A stretch of DNA of 64,000 nt. Source: Sphagnum compactum (Eukaryota; Bryophyta; Sphagnopsida; Sphagnales). Positions 35,063 to 50,900 of the stretch are shown in pieces (within the stretch, counting starts at the first letter, position 1; every line of letters starts with the position of its first letter). Under the pieces are notes generated by a model. It saw only the letters and a program-made list of their open reading frames with translations. It did no database searches and was not told where the DNA came from. The stretch lies in contig OZ234497.1 in assembly GCA_965153455.1 (NCBI GenBank), positions 14,432,302-14,496,301 of the forward strand, in the 5' to 3' direction. Made by a program: the position numbers and the translations under genes.

Positions 35063-35109
35063 CACTCTCTCTCTCTCGACAAGGAGGGGGCGCATGGGCT
35101 TGGTAGTTT

Positions 35110-35430
35110 CATGGCGTTTGGACTAACGGTGCAAAAGTTCTTGAATATTGAATCATTTCTTCATTGAAAATTAAATTAAATTAAATTAAATTGTAGCTGA
35201 GAATTTCAGAGGAATTGGAATGTGCCTTTAGTGTTGTAGGAAAGATCTTGATGAGCAGGATTTAATGAAATTTATTTGGTAAGATTTGGATTTAGAATGT
35301 GGGAGATATTGAATTTTTTAAGCGATTTCTGCCACTGAAAAATTTCCAATAAATTCCCAAAAAAAAACCAGGTTTTGGAAGGAAAAAAAAAATCAGTTGA
35401 GGACGTGGTAACACTTGGGCCAAAGGGCAC
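35110..35430 (+). repeat. Dispersed repeat resembling the LINE 3' end and flank at 60810-61110
   Basis: Begins with a segment like the end of the LINE relic (TTGAAT..ATTTCTTCATTGAAAATTAAA) followed by a pure ATTAA pentanucleotide tail at about 35169-35190, then matches 60860-61110 over blocks such as TTTAATRAAATTTATTT and AAATTCC..AAAAA. Simple-repeat tails of this kind are typical of LINE 3' ends. Confidence 0.5.
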
Positions 35431-35689
35431 AGAGGCCACAATAATTTGTTTTTCACAAAATTAAATAATTTTTTTGACTTGACACAACAAGGCACTTATC
35501 GGTAACCTCGGAGCTTGCAGGGTGTTGATTCGCATGGACAATCGAACGAATGGACAGAGGGACGATGGGACGGATTCAGGGGAAGCTTCATTTTTCATCC
35601 CGACGTCTTTTACTATATGTAATGCTTTGTGTATGTGACAAAGTTTTAGGGTATCATCACTTCCATAAAAGTCCCTGACCAACATTTCA

Positions 35690-38600
35690 ATTGGATTGCT
35701 AGTTGGAACTTGCTCACCAAGTCACGGTATCTACCATGCATAGTTTGTTCGTTTTTAAACATTTTCTTATCTCCTTCTTGTACGGAATGGCCCGGTAGGG
35801 CTGGTTCCACCGAGGAATGCAGCAAAGTCTTTCTTTCTAGGGTGAGATTGTTGTTTCCTTTAGGTAGTAGTAACAGGTTCTTCCAAGCTACTATCCAAAT
35901 TATAACTGGTTTTCCTTCCCCACGGTTGATTCACATTTCAAGCATGTTCTCCACGGTCTGTTCACATTACGAAGTGAAACATAGAGAACAGTTCATCAAT
36001 TGCTGATTCTGCCATGTAAAGCCCTCGATACTACCAATTCTGGCACATAATTGAAGCCCTTAGGTTACTGGGGTTCCAGTTTTTGGCACATGGAGCAGAA
36101 TCAGCCATCAACAGCTCATTCACTAGCCTTCAAAGTAGGGGCATTATGGCAAGTGCCGATTCTGCTAGGCAACCCCTCAGTACTATGCTCTCGCCAGAGC
36201 AAGGGTTATCCGTAGCAGAATCGCCATTGATGGCACATTCTCTTGCATGAAGTGCAGTGGCACACTGCTTAAGAATCGGCAGAAAGTGCTGATTCTGCTT
36301 CAGAATGAGGTAATAGGGGTGGTGGCTGAATATGCACCCCGTTTGCCTGGCCCATTGTAGAGACTTGGCTCTGCAGACAAGTTTTGCATGGAGCTTTGTG
36401 ATTGAGTCCAGTAGTGCAGGAGCATTGTTTGATACTTGTGCTTGGGAAATGTATGACCTTCATTTGCAGGTTCTGATGTTCCACATTGCCCACCTGCTTT
36501 GCAGTTAGGTTAGGATCCTGAGATGTTGCATACAGTTAGAATAGGAAAGCAAAACCTGGAGTTGATAGTGCTAATGTGAGAGAGAGCTGCTCTTGTTCAA
36601 TTTGTTCTGTTAGCTCAAAGAAGTCATGAAGGGGAGTTAGTGAGGTCATTGTGCTGTTGTTGTGGGGTTTGCAGAGGAATCACGAAAATTTTGTCAGTAG
36701 TTTTGAGTGAAGCAAAAAGAGGGATTTGGAGAGTGGGCAAAGTTGAGGCAAAATGCTGTAAGGATAATTTTCCATCTGTCTCTCTGGACATGGGAGTGAA
36801 TTCTGCAAAGGATTGTTGGCACTTGGGAAAAGGATACATGTTTGGGTCATTAGGGAATCAATATCTGTGGCAGAGTTGAAGTCCAGTGGTGAGTATGTTG
36901 CCAAGAATTCCAGTTTGTGGGTGGTCTGCCTGAGAAATACTGATGTTGCATGAGTGTTGTAGGGTTCTCAGAGTTGAATGTGGCCTATGGACATGAAGAC
37001 TCCCTGGCCATTTCTCAGTTGTAAATCATCATCCCTTCCTTGCATTCAAGTTTGTGCCATCATTTGGTTTGCTGTCAATTGCACAAAACGCATTTTTGTT
37101 GTCACCATTCCTCTTGTGATATTCAATTGATACCCGAAATGGAACATGAAGATGTGGAGAATGAATTTTCCAGGAGCATTCTTTCTGCAAGATTAAGAAT
37201 GGCACTCTGAATGACAATCTTCAAACTGCTGGTTTCTGGTTTCAAGTTTTTCTCACTTTCAATTTTGGGTTTGTGTATGTGGGTTATTGTCGCATGTGAA
37301 ATGTTTATTTATTTATTTACTCTTTTTTTTTGGTTCTTCACCTTTGATCATGCATATGTGGGTTATCATTGTATGTTAAGGTTTTTTTTCTTAAAAGCTT
37401 TGTAATTCCTTTAATTTATTTTCAAATGTTAAATTTTATTTTAAATTTATATATTTGTATGGTTGCTTGTTTTAAATGGACTTGTACATTATATTTCATT
37501 GTATTTAAAATACTAGCTCATTTTATGGTAACAAAACAAATTCATATAATTTTATTTTATTTTTACATATTTTACATATTCTTACGAACTATAATATCAA
37601 TATGACATGACATGTTTAAATCGGCATGACACATCATGTATAACCTTATCATTAACCCAATTTAACATCACCAAGATTTGCGATCCACTAAAACCTTTCA
37701 GGCTTGTTTCAAAGATTGTTAAACTTGTGCACTCCACATTAATCATATGATGAATTATTTTTTAAATATACTTCGTTGCATCTCATTTATAGAATCGTAG
37801 TTAATTCTTACATGTAGACAATTGATGTGACAATTTTTGATTTGTCTAAACCAAGGCAATCTAGGTGCAAAAGTTTGCAACCTTGTACACATAACTTTTG
37901 TTTAGACATTTTCAAACTTTTAATTGGCCCTCCCCTTATTTCTCACGATGCAAAACTTTCCTTCTTTTTTTCTCCATCTACAAGAAGGTTGTGGAAATTT
38001 TCTTCCATTTATAAAAAGATTATGAAACTCTTCATTTGCACACATGAAGGTTATCAATTACATTATACAACATTTATGCAAAGGGGGGCTACAATTTTTG
38101 TTTTGATTTGAAAATCCCATGTAGACTCCTCCAACTCAAACCCATGAAATGTCCATTCAATTTCACCATTGACTTGATCATTAATGAATTCATCAACCAA
38201 CAGTTTGGTTTTGGGGAAATATTTCCATAGTTTTTTTATTGTGTTTCACTTGGATAAGTAACATGGTCACAAATCTCACTCTAGGTCATAATGTAACTTA
38301 GGGTATATGCTTTGAATCAAATCAATTGATTGAAGAATTGAATCACATGCATCATAAACAATGTAAAATGTGTGAAACTTATTCACATCTAAGTTGTTAG
38401 AGGCAATTAACCAAACCAAATGGCTAATCATTTGCACCTAAAAAAAAAAATCAAAATAAACAAAATTGTGAATCAAATTAACATCAATTTCAATTTTTAG
38501 TGACAAACTTGAATTTCCATGTGGTTTGGGCATCATTGAAAATTATAATTGTTTGATTTTGTTTGATATAATTTAGGTTTGAAAATAAAAAATAACTAGG

Positions 38601-39960
38601 GTGACTTGAGTTTGAAATTTTAATCATAATCTATTTCTACTTTAAACATCATTTTTTACCGAATCCAAATGGAACCCAACAGTTACCATGTTACACAAAG
38701 CATAAATCACCAATTAAAATTTTCGCCCAACAAAAATGCACATGCACACAAAATTATAATATTACATTTCTTTTTGTAAATCTTTTTGACCTAAATTACA
38801 CATAAAATTATTATGTCACACATTTCTTTCTCCAAATTATTTTGACTTAAATCACCCAAAAAAATTTCAAAAGAATGTTCTAAATCCTCTTCATATTGCT
38901 AAAGAACTTTTTCCCACCCAAATATAAAATACTACAAGAAAAGAACGGCATATGGAAATTCAAAAAAATTCAAATTCCCGATTTCACACCAATGTGTTAT
39001 TTAGGGGTGAATTTTCACATTATGGCTTTTTCTCTTTTTTTGTAAATTTGAAAAAATATATCAATTTTTTAATACAAACTAGTTAACATAATTGAATTTT
39101 TCAAAAAAAATTGAAGATCCATACAAAAGAATGAAAAAAAACACGTACACACACACATTTACATGCAAATCAAAAATTGAATATAGTTTTAAGACCTCAA
39201 ATTGTTCAATTGCCATGCTCTACCTAGGGACGGTTGCATATTATAACAAATACATGAGCACCATGTCTTAATAGTGTTGAATTGCATTAGCAAGTACATT
39301 GATAATTTGAAAATGAACCACCTTTTCATTGTGGTCATCAATGTAGGACTCTACAAATCATGCAAAGTCTAGAGGAGACATTCTCAAATATGCAAATGAT
39401 AAATGCATCACAAAGGACTTCCTTTAATTTTTCCAAAAACATTTGTTCAAACTTCGGCCACATTGTTGTTTTTTAAACACCATTAGAAGATCTCATTAGT
39501 CATGCGAAGAAGAATGGATGAACCTTAAATCATGGCATCAGCTTATGCACAAGACTCCTAATGAACCTGTTGGTCCTCAAAGCTTTTCATTTCACCTTTT
39601 TCAAAAATCACACCCTCTTAGCTGTTGTTGTCATCCATTCAATGGTGTTGTAGTTATACAAATTTGTGAGGTTTAACATCTAGCATTCATTTCATATATT
39701 CTAAAAATGCATGTGTTAAAATGTTGACGTATAGATGCACATGTTCATGGTACTTAAATAAATCATAGATTTTTGTTAAAAGTATAAACCCCTAGAATAA
39801 TTAGTATCATGAAGCATCCTAGTAACTAATTAATTACTAGTGGTAGACTTAAGTCCTTTACCCAGAGGATGAAATTAATGAAAGGATGAAATTAATTAGA
39901 TTAATTAATTTATGTAAATGATTGGTTAGTTGTGTTGCATCCAATCACCTAAGGGATTTC
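35690..39960. other. Non-coding DNA between repeats
   Basis: No gene recognised. 35700-37200 is moderately GC and contains the GATTCTGC cluster at 36004-36298. From about 37300 the DNA is AT-rich. A CACTA-like end (TACTACAAGAAAAG, about 38930) is present but no partner end was found. Confidence 0.4.
36004..36298. repeat. Cluster of GATTCTGC / GCAGAATC motifs in alternating orientation
   Basis: The octamer GATTCTGC occurs at 36004, 36158 and 36291 and its complement at 36094 and 36215; a variant GAATCGGCAG lies at 36273. GGCACA follows or precedes several copies. The alternating orientation allows hairpins between neighbours. Meaning unknown. Confidence 0.55.
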
Positions 39961-40019
39961 TAGGAAAGATTTCATGGGAGTAAGATGGACCTTGTGTGGT
40001 TTTGAAAGAAAGAGGATTG

Positions 40020-41366
40020 ATGATGGCTTATGCATGAGCATAAAGTTTAAGCTTCTAGCTTAAAGCTTAATGTGATTTTAATCCACCTACATGGATGAAT
40101 GTGTCCATAGATGAACGATCTCATATGGATAAATGTCATTTTTGCATGGATGAATTTCATTTATGAGTTGGATATAAATAAATAAATCATTGAAATTTCA
40201 TCCATGATTGGATAATGTGATTTCCAATATATCCATCTTCATTTGTTGTCCAAGTACTAATATTTCAAACTTGAGTGTCATTTAATAATGATGGATAATG
40301 TGAGTATAGGAGAATACATGATGAAGGGACCCAAAAAAAATTAAAAAATAAATCATTTTCATCAACAATGTTAAACAACTAAAAAAAAATTCATGGGATG
40401 AATGTTAACCCCCCCCCCACATTGTTGTCAACAACATTATATATGTATTTTGTAAAAACTTAGGGCACCTTGAAAATAAATGACTATTAAAAACAACCTC
40501 ATTGTCATCTATGATAGTAGGTTGTTTGAAGGAAATTAATTAAGGTGCTTGAAACTAGATTTCAGTTTATTTCAAAAACCCATTATCATCAATGAAAATA
40601 AGTAGTTTAAAGATATCTGAAGTATTCAAAACCCATCATTGTTAACAACACTAGTTAGATTTGATAAAAGTTGTGGCACATTTGAAAAATAATGAAGAAA
40701 AATTTGGCCCCCATTATTATCCATGACACTTATAAATAGGTTTGAGGGAAGTTATGGCACATTTGGAGAGGGGAAAAAAACCCGTTGTCATCAATGACAC
40801 CAGGTTAGTTTGCTTGAAAGAAAATATGTAATAAATTAAATTAATTATTTTCTCAAAACAATGACCATGGGGTGGATGTTAGCATGATAATAATAACATA
40901 ATTAAAACATATTGAAAATAATGCCTTTAAAACCATAACCATCAAATACATTCATAATGGAATTTACATTATATTATTCAACAAATGTTATATCATATAG
41001 AACTAAATTGTGTTTTATGAAATTCTAGATAATTAAAATTAAGGGAAAAAAAGTTTCATTGATAAGAACTTAATGAAAAAAAAAACATTCTCCCATATTT
41101 TGATGGAAATTTATATATTAAAAACATGTAAATTCAATTTTTTTCATTCATACATTAAATGAATGAAAACGTCATTCATCCATAATGAAGATGAATACTT
41201 ACATTCATCCCTATGTTTTCTTATAGGTTTACCTATATAACATTCATTTTGTGGTTAAATTCTTAGGTTTTACTTGCATGTGTATAGGGGAAAAAACATT
41301 TTACCATCCCAAGTTCCCATTCTAGGCTCTAGGCTTAGGCTTTAGGCTCATGCAACAATTTGCTTC
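40020..41366. mobile_element. ~1.35-kb TIR element, copy 1 (MULE-like, non-autonomous)
   Basis: A direct-repeat partner of 46663-47972. The ends form imperfect ~30-bp terminal inverted repeats sharing TGCATGAGC-TAAAG--TAAGC. The flanks AAAGAGGATTG and AAAGGAGATTA agree at 8 of 11 positions, consistent with an eroded 11-bp target duplication. The interior has no reading frame of note but six modules of the type CATTGTTGTCAACAACA or CCATTRTCATCAATGACA at about 40421, 40501, 40581, 40632, 40711 and 40781. TIRs plus an 11-12-bp duplication suggest a Mutator-like superfamily, not proven. Confidence 0.65.
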
Positions 41367-42778
41367 AAAGGAGATTAGAAGGGGGAGAAGAGGAGAACTT
41401 CGGAAAAAGATTATTCTATTGTATTCTAGTTGGAAGTTTGTGTTAAGAGATGATTCTTGAATGGAAAAGATGTGTGTAACTTCAAAGAGAGGAGGAGAAT
41501 ATGGAGTCATGTTGTACTTAGATTATGGTTGAGGAAGTAATATCTTGTTGTGTTGGTGTTCCTTTCTACTTATAATATGTTAGATAAGGAAATAAGGTAG
41601 CACATTAGAGGGTTGCATAATGTATTTGGGTTATATTTTATGTAGTAGACCTCCATCCCTTTTACAAGAGGAGTAGAAGTGTAGTCTATGTTCTTTAGGA
41701 TGGTAGCTACTAGTAAAGGGCAGTAGGAATGTGATATATTTTGAGTTTGAAGATACATGATAAAAGGAAAAGTTGTAAACAGTAGGCAGCAACCACAATA
41801 GGTTTGTAAGGGCTACAAACAGTAGGAAGTTTCCATAGAGGGTATGTGAGTGGTGCAGATGGTAGGAGACTAGCGTAGGAGGTCTACAAATGTTGTAAAT
41901 GGGAGATAGTATAGGTGCGAGACCTATAGACCCCCCTAATCTGCATTATATGTGCTTGAAGGTACTTTGGAAGTTATGGAAAGTAAACACCTTTTAGCCC
42001 TCCCTTCACATGCATTGTTCTTGTGATGAACTACACTACTAAGTTTCATTAGTTGGATTAGTGACAATTGTAAATGGTAAGATTTTCCTTTGAAGATTTT
42101 TTTAAAAATTATTATTTCATTAACTTTTATATGAACCAACAATTATAGAGTTGACAAGTACGTTCAACACTACACCACTTCCAATGAGAAAACATTCTAA
42201 AGAAAATATGAAAGTTTGATGATTTAATGGGTTTGAAGTTTGAGGTGTGTTATGTAACACTAATTATCTTATTTGTGATATTGTATCAAAATCTCCATGG
42301 GATTTTGTGTTTGATATGGGCTAGATTTGGTTGGAAATTAATGTGTGCAAAGTTTATGTTCCCTTACTTACAAAATTTGTTTGACTTTGACCATTTATTG
42401 AATTATCCAATTAATGATCCAATTGGGTTTTCAAACAACCCCATGTTGATAAGTCTAAACCTTATCTTCAACCCACTAAAGTACATTTCGTTAGATCTTG
42501 GAACTAAAGCTTTGGCAAATCATAAATAATTTGCATATGTGTTAAAAGATTTGTTTTTGAAGTTTGATCCAATGCATGGATGGAGGAGGGCATTCCTTGA
42601 AAAGAAACAATTGAGTATGTAAAACCTTTGAAGATTGGCAATAACTTTTGGCATCTCTATATTGAGCAAAAATTCATTGTGGCACAATGACTTACCACAT
42701 ATTAATGCATTTTTCTTCAAGCTTAGGAAGGTCAGGCATCTCAATATCTAGATTTGGTCACTTGCATAAATGCTTTTA

Positions 42779-45240
<2,462 letters not shown>

Positions 45241-45557
45241 TTTTCAAAAAGTTGGGGTTTATTTATCCTACTACATTAGACACAATTACTATTTTTTTCT
45301 TTTTCCACTTCATCCGATCATATGAGTTAATTGTACCAAAAAAAAAAAAATTATTAAAGAATAATTTTATTTATAAAAATGATGTGTATCCCACCCATTT
45401 TTTTCATTGCATCCCCATCCCCATCAAGTAAAACTTGATTAAAAAATGATTAGGCTCTATAATAGATTACTTTGTCATTCATTATGATTAAGATGAAACT
45501 TTTATTAATTCGATATATGACCATATAAATAGGAATACAACTTGAGGTTATTGGGGA

Positions 45558-45630
45558 GGCAACATGGCCAAGTGGATTTAGGCATAGGATTGGAAATTTT
45601 CTATCCCCAATTTGAATTTGAGTGTCACCT
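45558..45630 (+). pseudogene. trnC-GCA: Plastid trnC-GCA relic
   Basis: The 73-base segment starts GGCAACATGGCCAAGTGG, continues with a D-arm-like GGCATAGG and TATCCCCA, and ends GTGTCACCT, matching plastid tRNA-Cys along its whole length. It lies about 320 bases upstream of the rpoB start on the opposite strand, exactly the order and orientation of trnC-GCA and rpoB in land-plant chloroplast genomes. The T-loop GTTCAAATC is decayed, the anticodon position reads GGA instead of GCA, and the D-arm has extra bases, so it should not be a working tRNA. Confidence 0.82.
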
Positions 45631-46662
45631 AAAAAAGGAAGAAAGGTTCGGGTTGCCTATTGCATCATATCCAGAAAAAAAATGTGATGTTCTACATTTT
45701 GATATAGCTTATCACATTGTTTCTATTGAAATTTATCAATTAATCTTTGGGTAATTCTAATTTTGTTTATTTAACAACTATGACATAAATGTCCAATATC
45801 CCATTTGCTTGTAGGCAAGGAAAGTCTACATGTGTCTTATTGCATGAACTATGGTGGTTCATTACATCATTTGATGGTTTGATATGATGTGCAATCATAT
45901 TTGGTTAATTGTTTCCTAAAATTTGTGCTAACTAGTGACATAGAATCTATACCTTACGTTGGCTACCATGACCAGATCAAACTTTCCTTCATCAAAAGGA
46001 CAAATCACCCTTAGAACAAACATCTTGCACCACACTGATCAAGTTTTTTGAAAATATTGTTATGTGGGCACTAGGTAAAGCCCACGCACCTCATATTAGG
46101 GTGCAAGTCATAATGATCAATTCAATTTGGAATTAATCATGATAGGTTCATCACTATTATAAAAGGTGATGGACTAACACTTTGTGAATGATAACCAGAA
46201 GGTTATAATTGCATTTTTGTTTACAAGATCACATTTTTTCTTATGTTGCAAGGATAATGATGTACCGAGGGCATCTATCAATTCTAGTCTCAATGTGTTG
46301 TCACTTTGGACAAACTTTATAAAGACATGAAATTGTAAATCCCACAAACCCATGATCACAAACTAAGATTATATGAAATTGTTAGGTATAAAAATGAAAA
46401 ATAAAGAAAAAAATGTAATCTTTATTATGATAACCTTTAGTGTACACAAAAACCCAACAAATGACTGCCATAACAATGGGCATAAAGAGAAATAAAATAA
46501 TGAAATTTCAAAAAATCAAAAAAGAGAAAGGTAAATGCTTTCTTGGACATTCAAGAAATTATAGTCTTCCATAAGAAATTCACAAAACTTAAATATTTCT
46601 AGGATATTATTCAAACATACATGTATACATACACACCTAATCCAAAAAACCACACACCCACA

Positions 46663-47972
46663 AGGATGGCTTGTGCATGAGCACAAAGTTTGAGCTTGGA
46701 GCTTGTAGCTTAAAGCTTAATGTGATTTTAATCCACCTACATGGATGAATGGGTCCATAGATGAACGATCTAATATGGATGAATTTCATTTGTGAGTTGG
46801 ATTAAATTAATAATTCATTGGATGAAATTCATTCATGATTGGAAAATAAATAAATTAAAATTATTTATATCCATCTTCATTTGCTGTCAAAGTATTAATA
46901 TTTCAAACTTGAATCTCATTTAATAATGATGGATAATGTGACTATATGGGAAAATATGATGATGGGACCAAAATAATTTTAAAAATTTTGTTTAAAAAAT
47001 CATTTTCATCAATAATGTTAAGCAATGAAAAAAATGTTGTCATGGGATGATGTCACCCCCCCATTGTTGTCAACAACATCATATATGTATTTTATGAAAA
47101 ATTAAGACACCTTGAGAATAAATAATTATTAAAAAAATCCCATTGTCATTTATGATAATAGGTTGTTTGAACAAAGCTAAATTAAAGTGCTTCAAATTAG
47201 TTTTTTGTTTATTTCAAAAACCCATTATCATCAATGACAATAGATAGTTTAAAGATATTTAAACATTCAAAATTCATCATTGTCAACAACACTAGTTAGA
47301 TGTGACGAAAGATGTGGCACCCTCCAAGAAAAATGGAAAAAAATCCCTCATTATTGTCCATGACATCTATAAATAGATTCAAAGGAAGTTGTGGCACATT
47401 TGGAAAAGAAAAGAAATACCCATTGTTGTCAATGACACTAGGTTAATTTGCTTCGAAAAAAAAAATTAAAAATTAAAAACTCAAATTTTTTTAAAAACAA
47501 TGACCATGGGGTGGATGTTAACATCATAATAGTAATATAGTTAAGACATATTGAAAATAATAACATTTTAAACCATAACCATCAAATACATTACATTAAT
47601 AATGAAATTTACATTATATTATTTAAGAAATGTTATGGAATTAAATTGTGTTTCATGAAGCTCTAATTAATAAAATCTAAGGGAAAAAAATTTCATTGAT
47701 AAGAACTTAATGATAAAATAAATCCATAATTTTGATGGAATATATATATAAGACATGTAACAAATATAATTTGTTTTTGTATCCCCCCCCCCCCCCCCAT
47801 TTGATTTAATCGAGTTGATACATACAAATTTAGGTTTACTTGTATAACATTCATTCTGTGATTAAATTCTTGGGTTTTATTTGCATGAGTATAGGGGAAA
47901 AGACATTTTACCATCCCAAGTTCCAACTCAAGGCGTTAGGTTTAGGTTTTAAATTCATGCAATAACTTGCTT
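46663..47972. mobile_element. ~1.31-kb TIR element, copy 2 (MULE-like, non-autonomous)
   Basis: Same family and orientation as 40020-41366. It is bounded by an exact 12-bp direct repeat CACACACCCACA at 46651-46662 and 47973-47984, read as the target duplication. Ends start AGGATGGCTTGTGCATGAGC and finish ATTCATGCAATAACTTGCTT, giving imperfect inverted repeats. The six internal CATTGTTGTC/CAATGACA modules recur at about 47063, 47143, 47220, 47276, 47350 and 47420. A C-run at 47783-47798 is a local expansion. No transposase. Confidence 0.72.
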
Positions 47973-47984
47973 CACACACCCACA

Positions 47985-50900
47985 TGGCATTTCACACATT
48001 TTCCAAGTGCATCTCCAAAACCACCTCCAACCTAGAACTAGAAAAAATGGCCAACAAAAATGGATTCTTACCACCCATAAGGCCATCATGGGTCTCCTCG
48101 TCCTGTCCTTGAATTAATTATGATGACATTCCAAGTCACACCTCTAATCCCTAAATTAGATTAATGGCAAATTAATTTCCAATTGCCATTAGTCCTTTTA
48201 AAACCTAATTATTTTAGTAGCTCCATCCCCATGATGGGTGTTAGCTTTCATTAAAGAACTGTCATATTCATCATTATTCTAAGATTTCAACAAGGTGAGC
48301 TAGATGGTAAAAAACGGAATTAGATTGTGAGAATAAATGGTTGATCACCTTTGATCTTTTGATGAAAATAGTTTGGCATGATTATATGTTTAGAGTTGAA
48401 ATATGTTACAAAAGTGTGTTGTAAAATAATTAGATTGTTGATTATAGGAAGGAGAAGAAGAGGAGGGAGAAGAAAAGGATGATGAATTTGCATTTCTCAA
48501 TCTTATGAAAAAACTACTTCATGTAATCTTGGGCAATTAATTGTTATAATTAATTGTTTCCAATTTATATGGTGACTAACTTTCATATTGTAACGGTTAT
48601 TGTGTTACAACCCCAACATCGAGTTCGCAACTAAATGTGGAGTGCAAAGGCCCATGAGGTTAAGAGAATGTGTTCAAGTGTGAAACACATTTTCACAAAT
48701 GGGGGGTAATGCAAGAGATGGAGTTAATGACTCCCAAGTGCACTCCCACTTTGGAAGTTGCACTCGTGCGAGAGTCCCAAATGTTTAAAACTTTGGTTGG
48801 AAAAACAAAAAGACACCAAATTGGGCCCCCAAGATACCATTGAAAAGGTCTTGAAGTGTAGATTCCTAAAGTGCCCTTGCATTGTTTATTCAAACTTGAA
48901 ATGCATGAGTTATGATCAAAAGAAAGGTCGAGAGTCAAATTTCCTAAACCCTAAACCCACAAATCCCCTTAGAGTAGGAGTCAAATGATCTCTAATCGGG
49001 GCATGCAATACACTGTTGGAAAGATCTTTTTGAAGGCCATAAGTTATTGCCATCACATGTTGAAAACAGGCTTGATTTGAGAAAGATATGAGCATCTAAA
49101 GATTCAGAACATCAAAAGTCTTAATTTTAGGACTCCCATTTGGGAAAAAGTGTCATTTGGATGTAGCCTAGCCCCCATGGATCATCACAAAATATATTAT
49201 AGGGAAGAAAGTAATGCTTCCTCCCAAAGGTTGCAGGCTGTGTAAAGCTTATGCTTGAAGCTGTCCCTATTAAGTTCATTGCATCATTTGCATTCAACTT
49301 GCACTAATCATTTTTTAAAATTTTATTGTGTAGGTTGATTTCATTTTGAACTTTTGCTTGTGAGTTCGTTCTAGTCTCATCCCAAAACTCCAACACATTC
49401 TCGTACCCCAAAAGTGCTACAAGTTAGGGAATGTGCTTTAATTACCTTCTTTTCTTTTGTTTCATTTTAAGACCCACATTTGGGTCTTTTAATGAGTTTG
49501 GGGGCACATCATATTGGTTGTCATTATTTGTAGTTATCATGAATTTGGGATTGTTTTGTGAAAAAATTAAGTAAAATTAAAAAATTACAAGAATAATTGA
49601 TATCACATTTTTTGTTTTCTTTCTTCCCCTCTATAATGAATCCATGTTGCTTCGCACTACTACTGACAATGATTAAATTTTTTTTGTGGACATAATAATT
49701 ATGTTGCAATCAATTTTTTCTTTTCAAAAGATAAATTTTTATAAATTTCATTATATGTCATTTTGTTCCATTATTATTTTTTTCATTCTTGACTTGGGAA
49801 GCAAAATGTAAATGAAAGTTTAATGCATTAAATAAATTCACAACAAGATACAAATAAACCAAAAAAAAAAAAACATTGAAAGGGTGTAAGAAAAACAACA
49901 AGATATAAACAAACCAAAACATTGAAAGGGTACAACACAAATAACATGAAATGATTCTAAAATAAAATTTGATCTACGACGTATTATAATTTGAAATGGT
50001 TTTGGAATTGCCACAATGACGATCACCAAAATCCCATCCTACATAAACCAATTCCAATGAAACATTGACAGTAGAATAACAAATTTGAATCTTTTATTAA
50101 TCTAAGCACATGTAACCATCAAATATGTTCAAAGAAAAATTATTGACACCATACAGTGTGCACCTTCAACATTCAAACCCATTTGAAGCACGTACCTCCA
50201 AAAGAAGTTGAAATTGTTTGTGTATGTTGAATTTCTTGTAACCACTTTTGGGTGTTGCCATAATTCATGTTCATACATAGTTGGATTGGAATTACAAATG
50301 ATTTTTTCTCACATAACATGATTATTCCTATAATTCCACTTTAATCATGATTTAACTACATGAGGAATCCCATGATCATTTGATTCTACACCTATTAAGC
50401 ATCATAGATAAATTAAGAGGTGCAATGAAATGTTTTGTTCTTATCTATTTTGGAGAAGACAAAAAAGAAAAAAGGAAAACAAAATAGGTGATCTATGTAG
50501 GGCAAGATGCAAGGATAAAAGTAGCACCTCTAGAAAGTTAGTTTGCCAATACTTATTTGGAAGGACCAAAGCAGGCTCTATTTGGCTCCTCAAATTAGTG
50601 TTGAGTTCTCTTGAAAGATGGCTTTCATGGACATGGTTTGCTTTTGCTTATATAAGCAAAAAAGGAACTAGCTATAGTCAAAGGTTTCAAACAAGATTAC
50701 AATTTTGTATGGCATTTGGTAACGCATATTCATGCTGCATGTGGAGCTATTTAATCTTTCATGGGTGAAGAAATGATTACTTTACATGCATCTCTCTTTT
50801 GTGTTTGCTCATATTTTATCCTTAAAACGAGGATTTTTTTTTCGTTGGTTTTTGAATGATTCTTTTATTTCCACTTGGTGGTATTTTGTTTTATGTACTT

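Noticed and set aside
38930-38950. A third CACTA element end (TACTACAAGAAAAG)
   Set aside because: First base is T not C and no matching opposite end or 3-bp duplication could be found.
45558-45630. A tRNA-derived SINE or a nuclear serine/leucine tRNA gene
   Set aside because: The whole segment aligns with plastid trnC-GCA and sits at the expected distance and orientation from rpoB, which explains it better.
48600-49510. LTR retrotransposon remnant suggested by polypurine-like G runs
   Set aside because: No LTR pair, primer-binding site or protein motif was visible.
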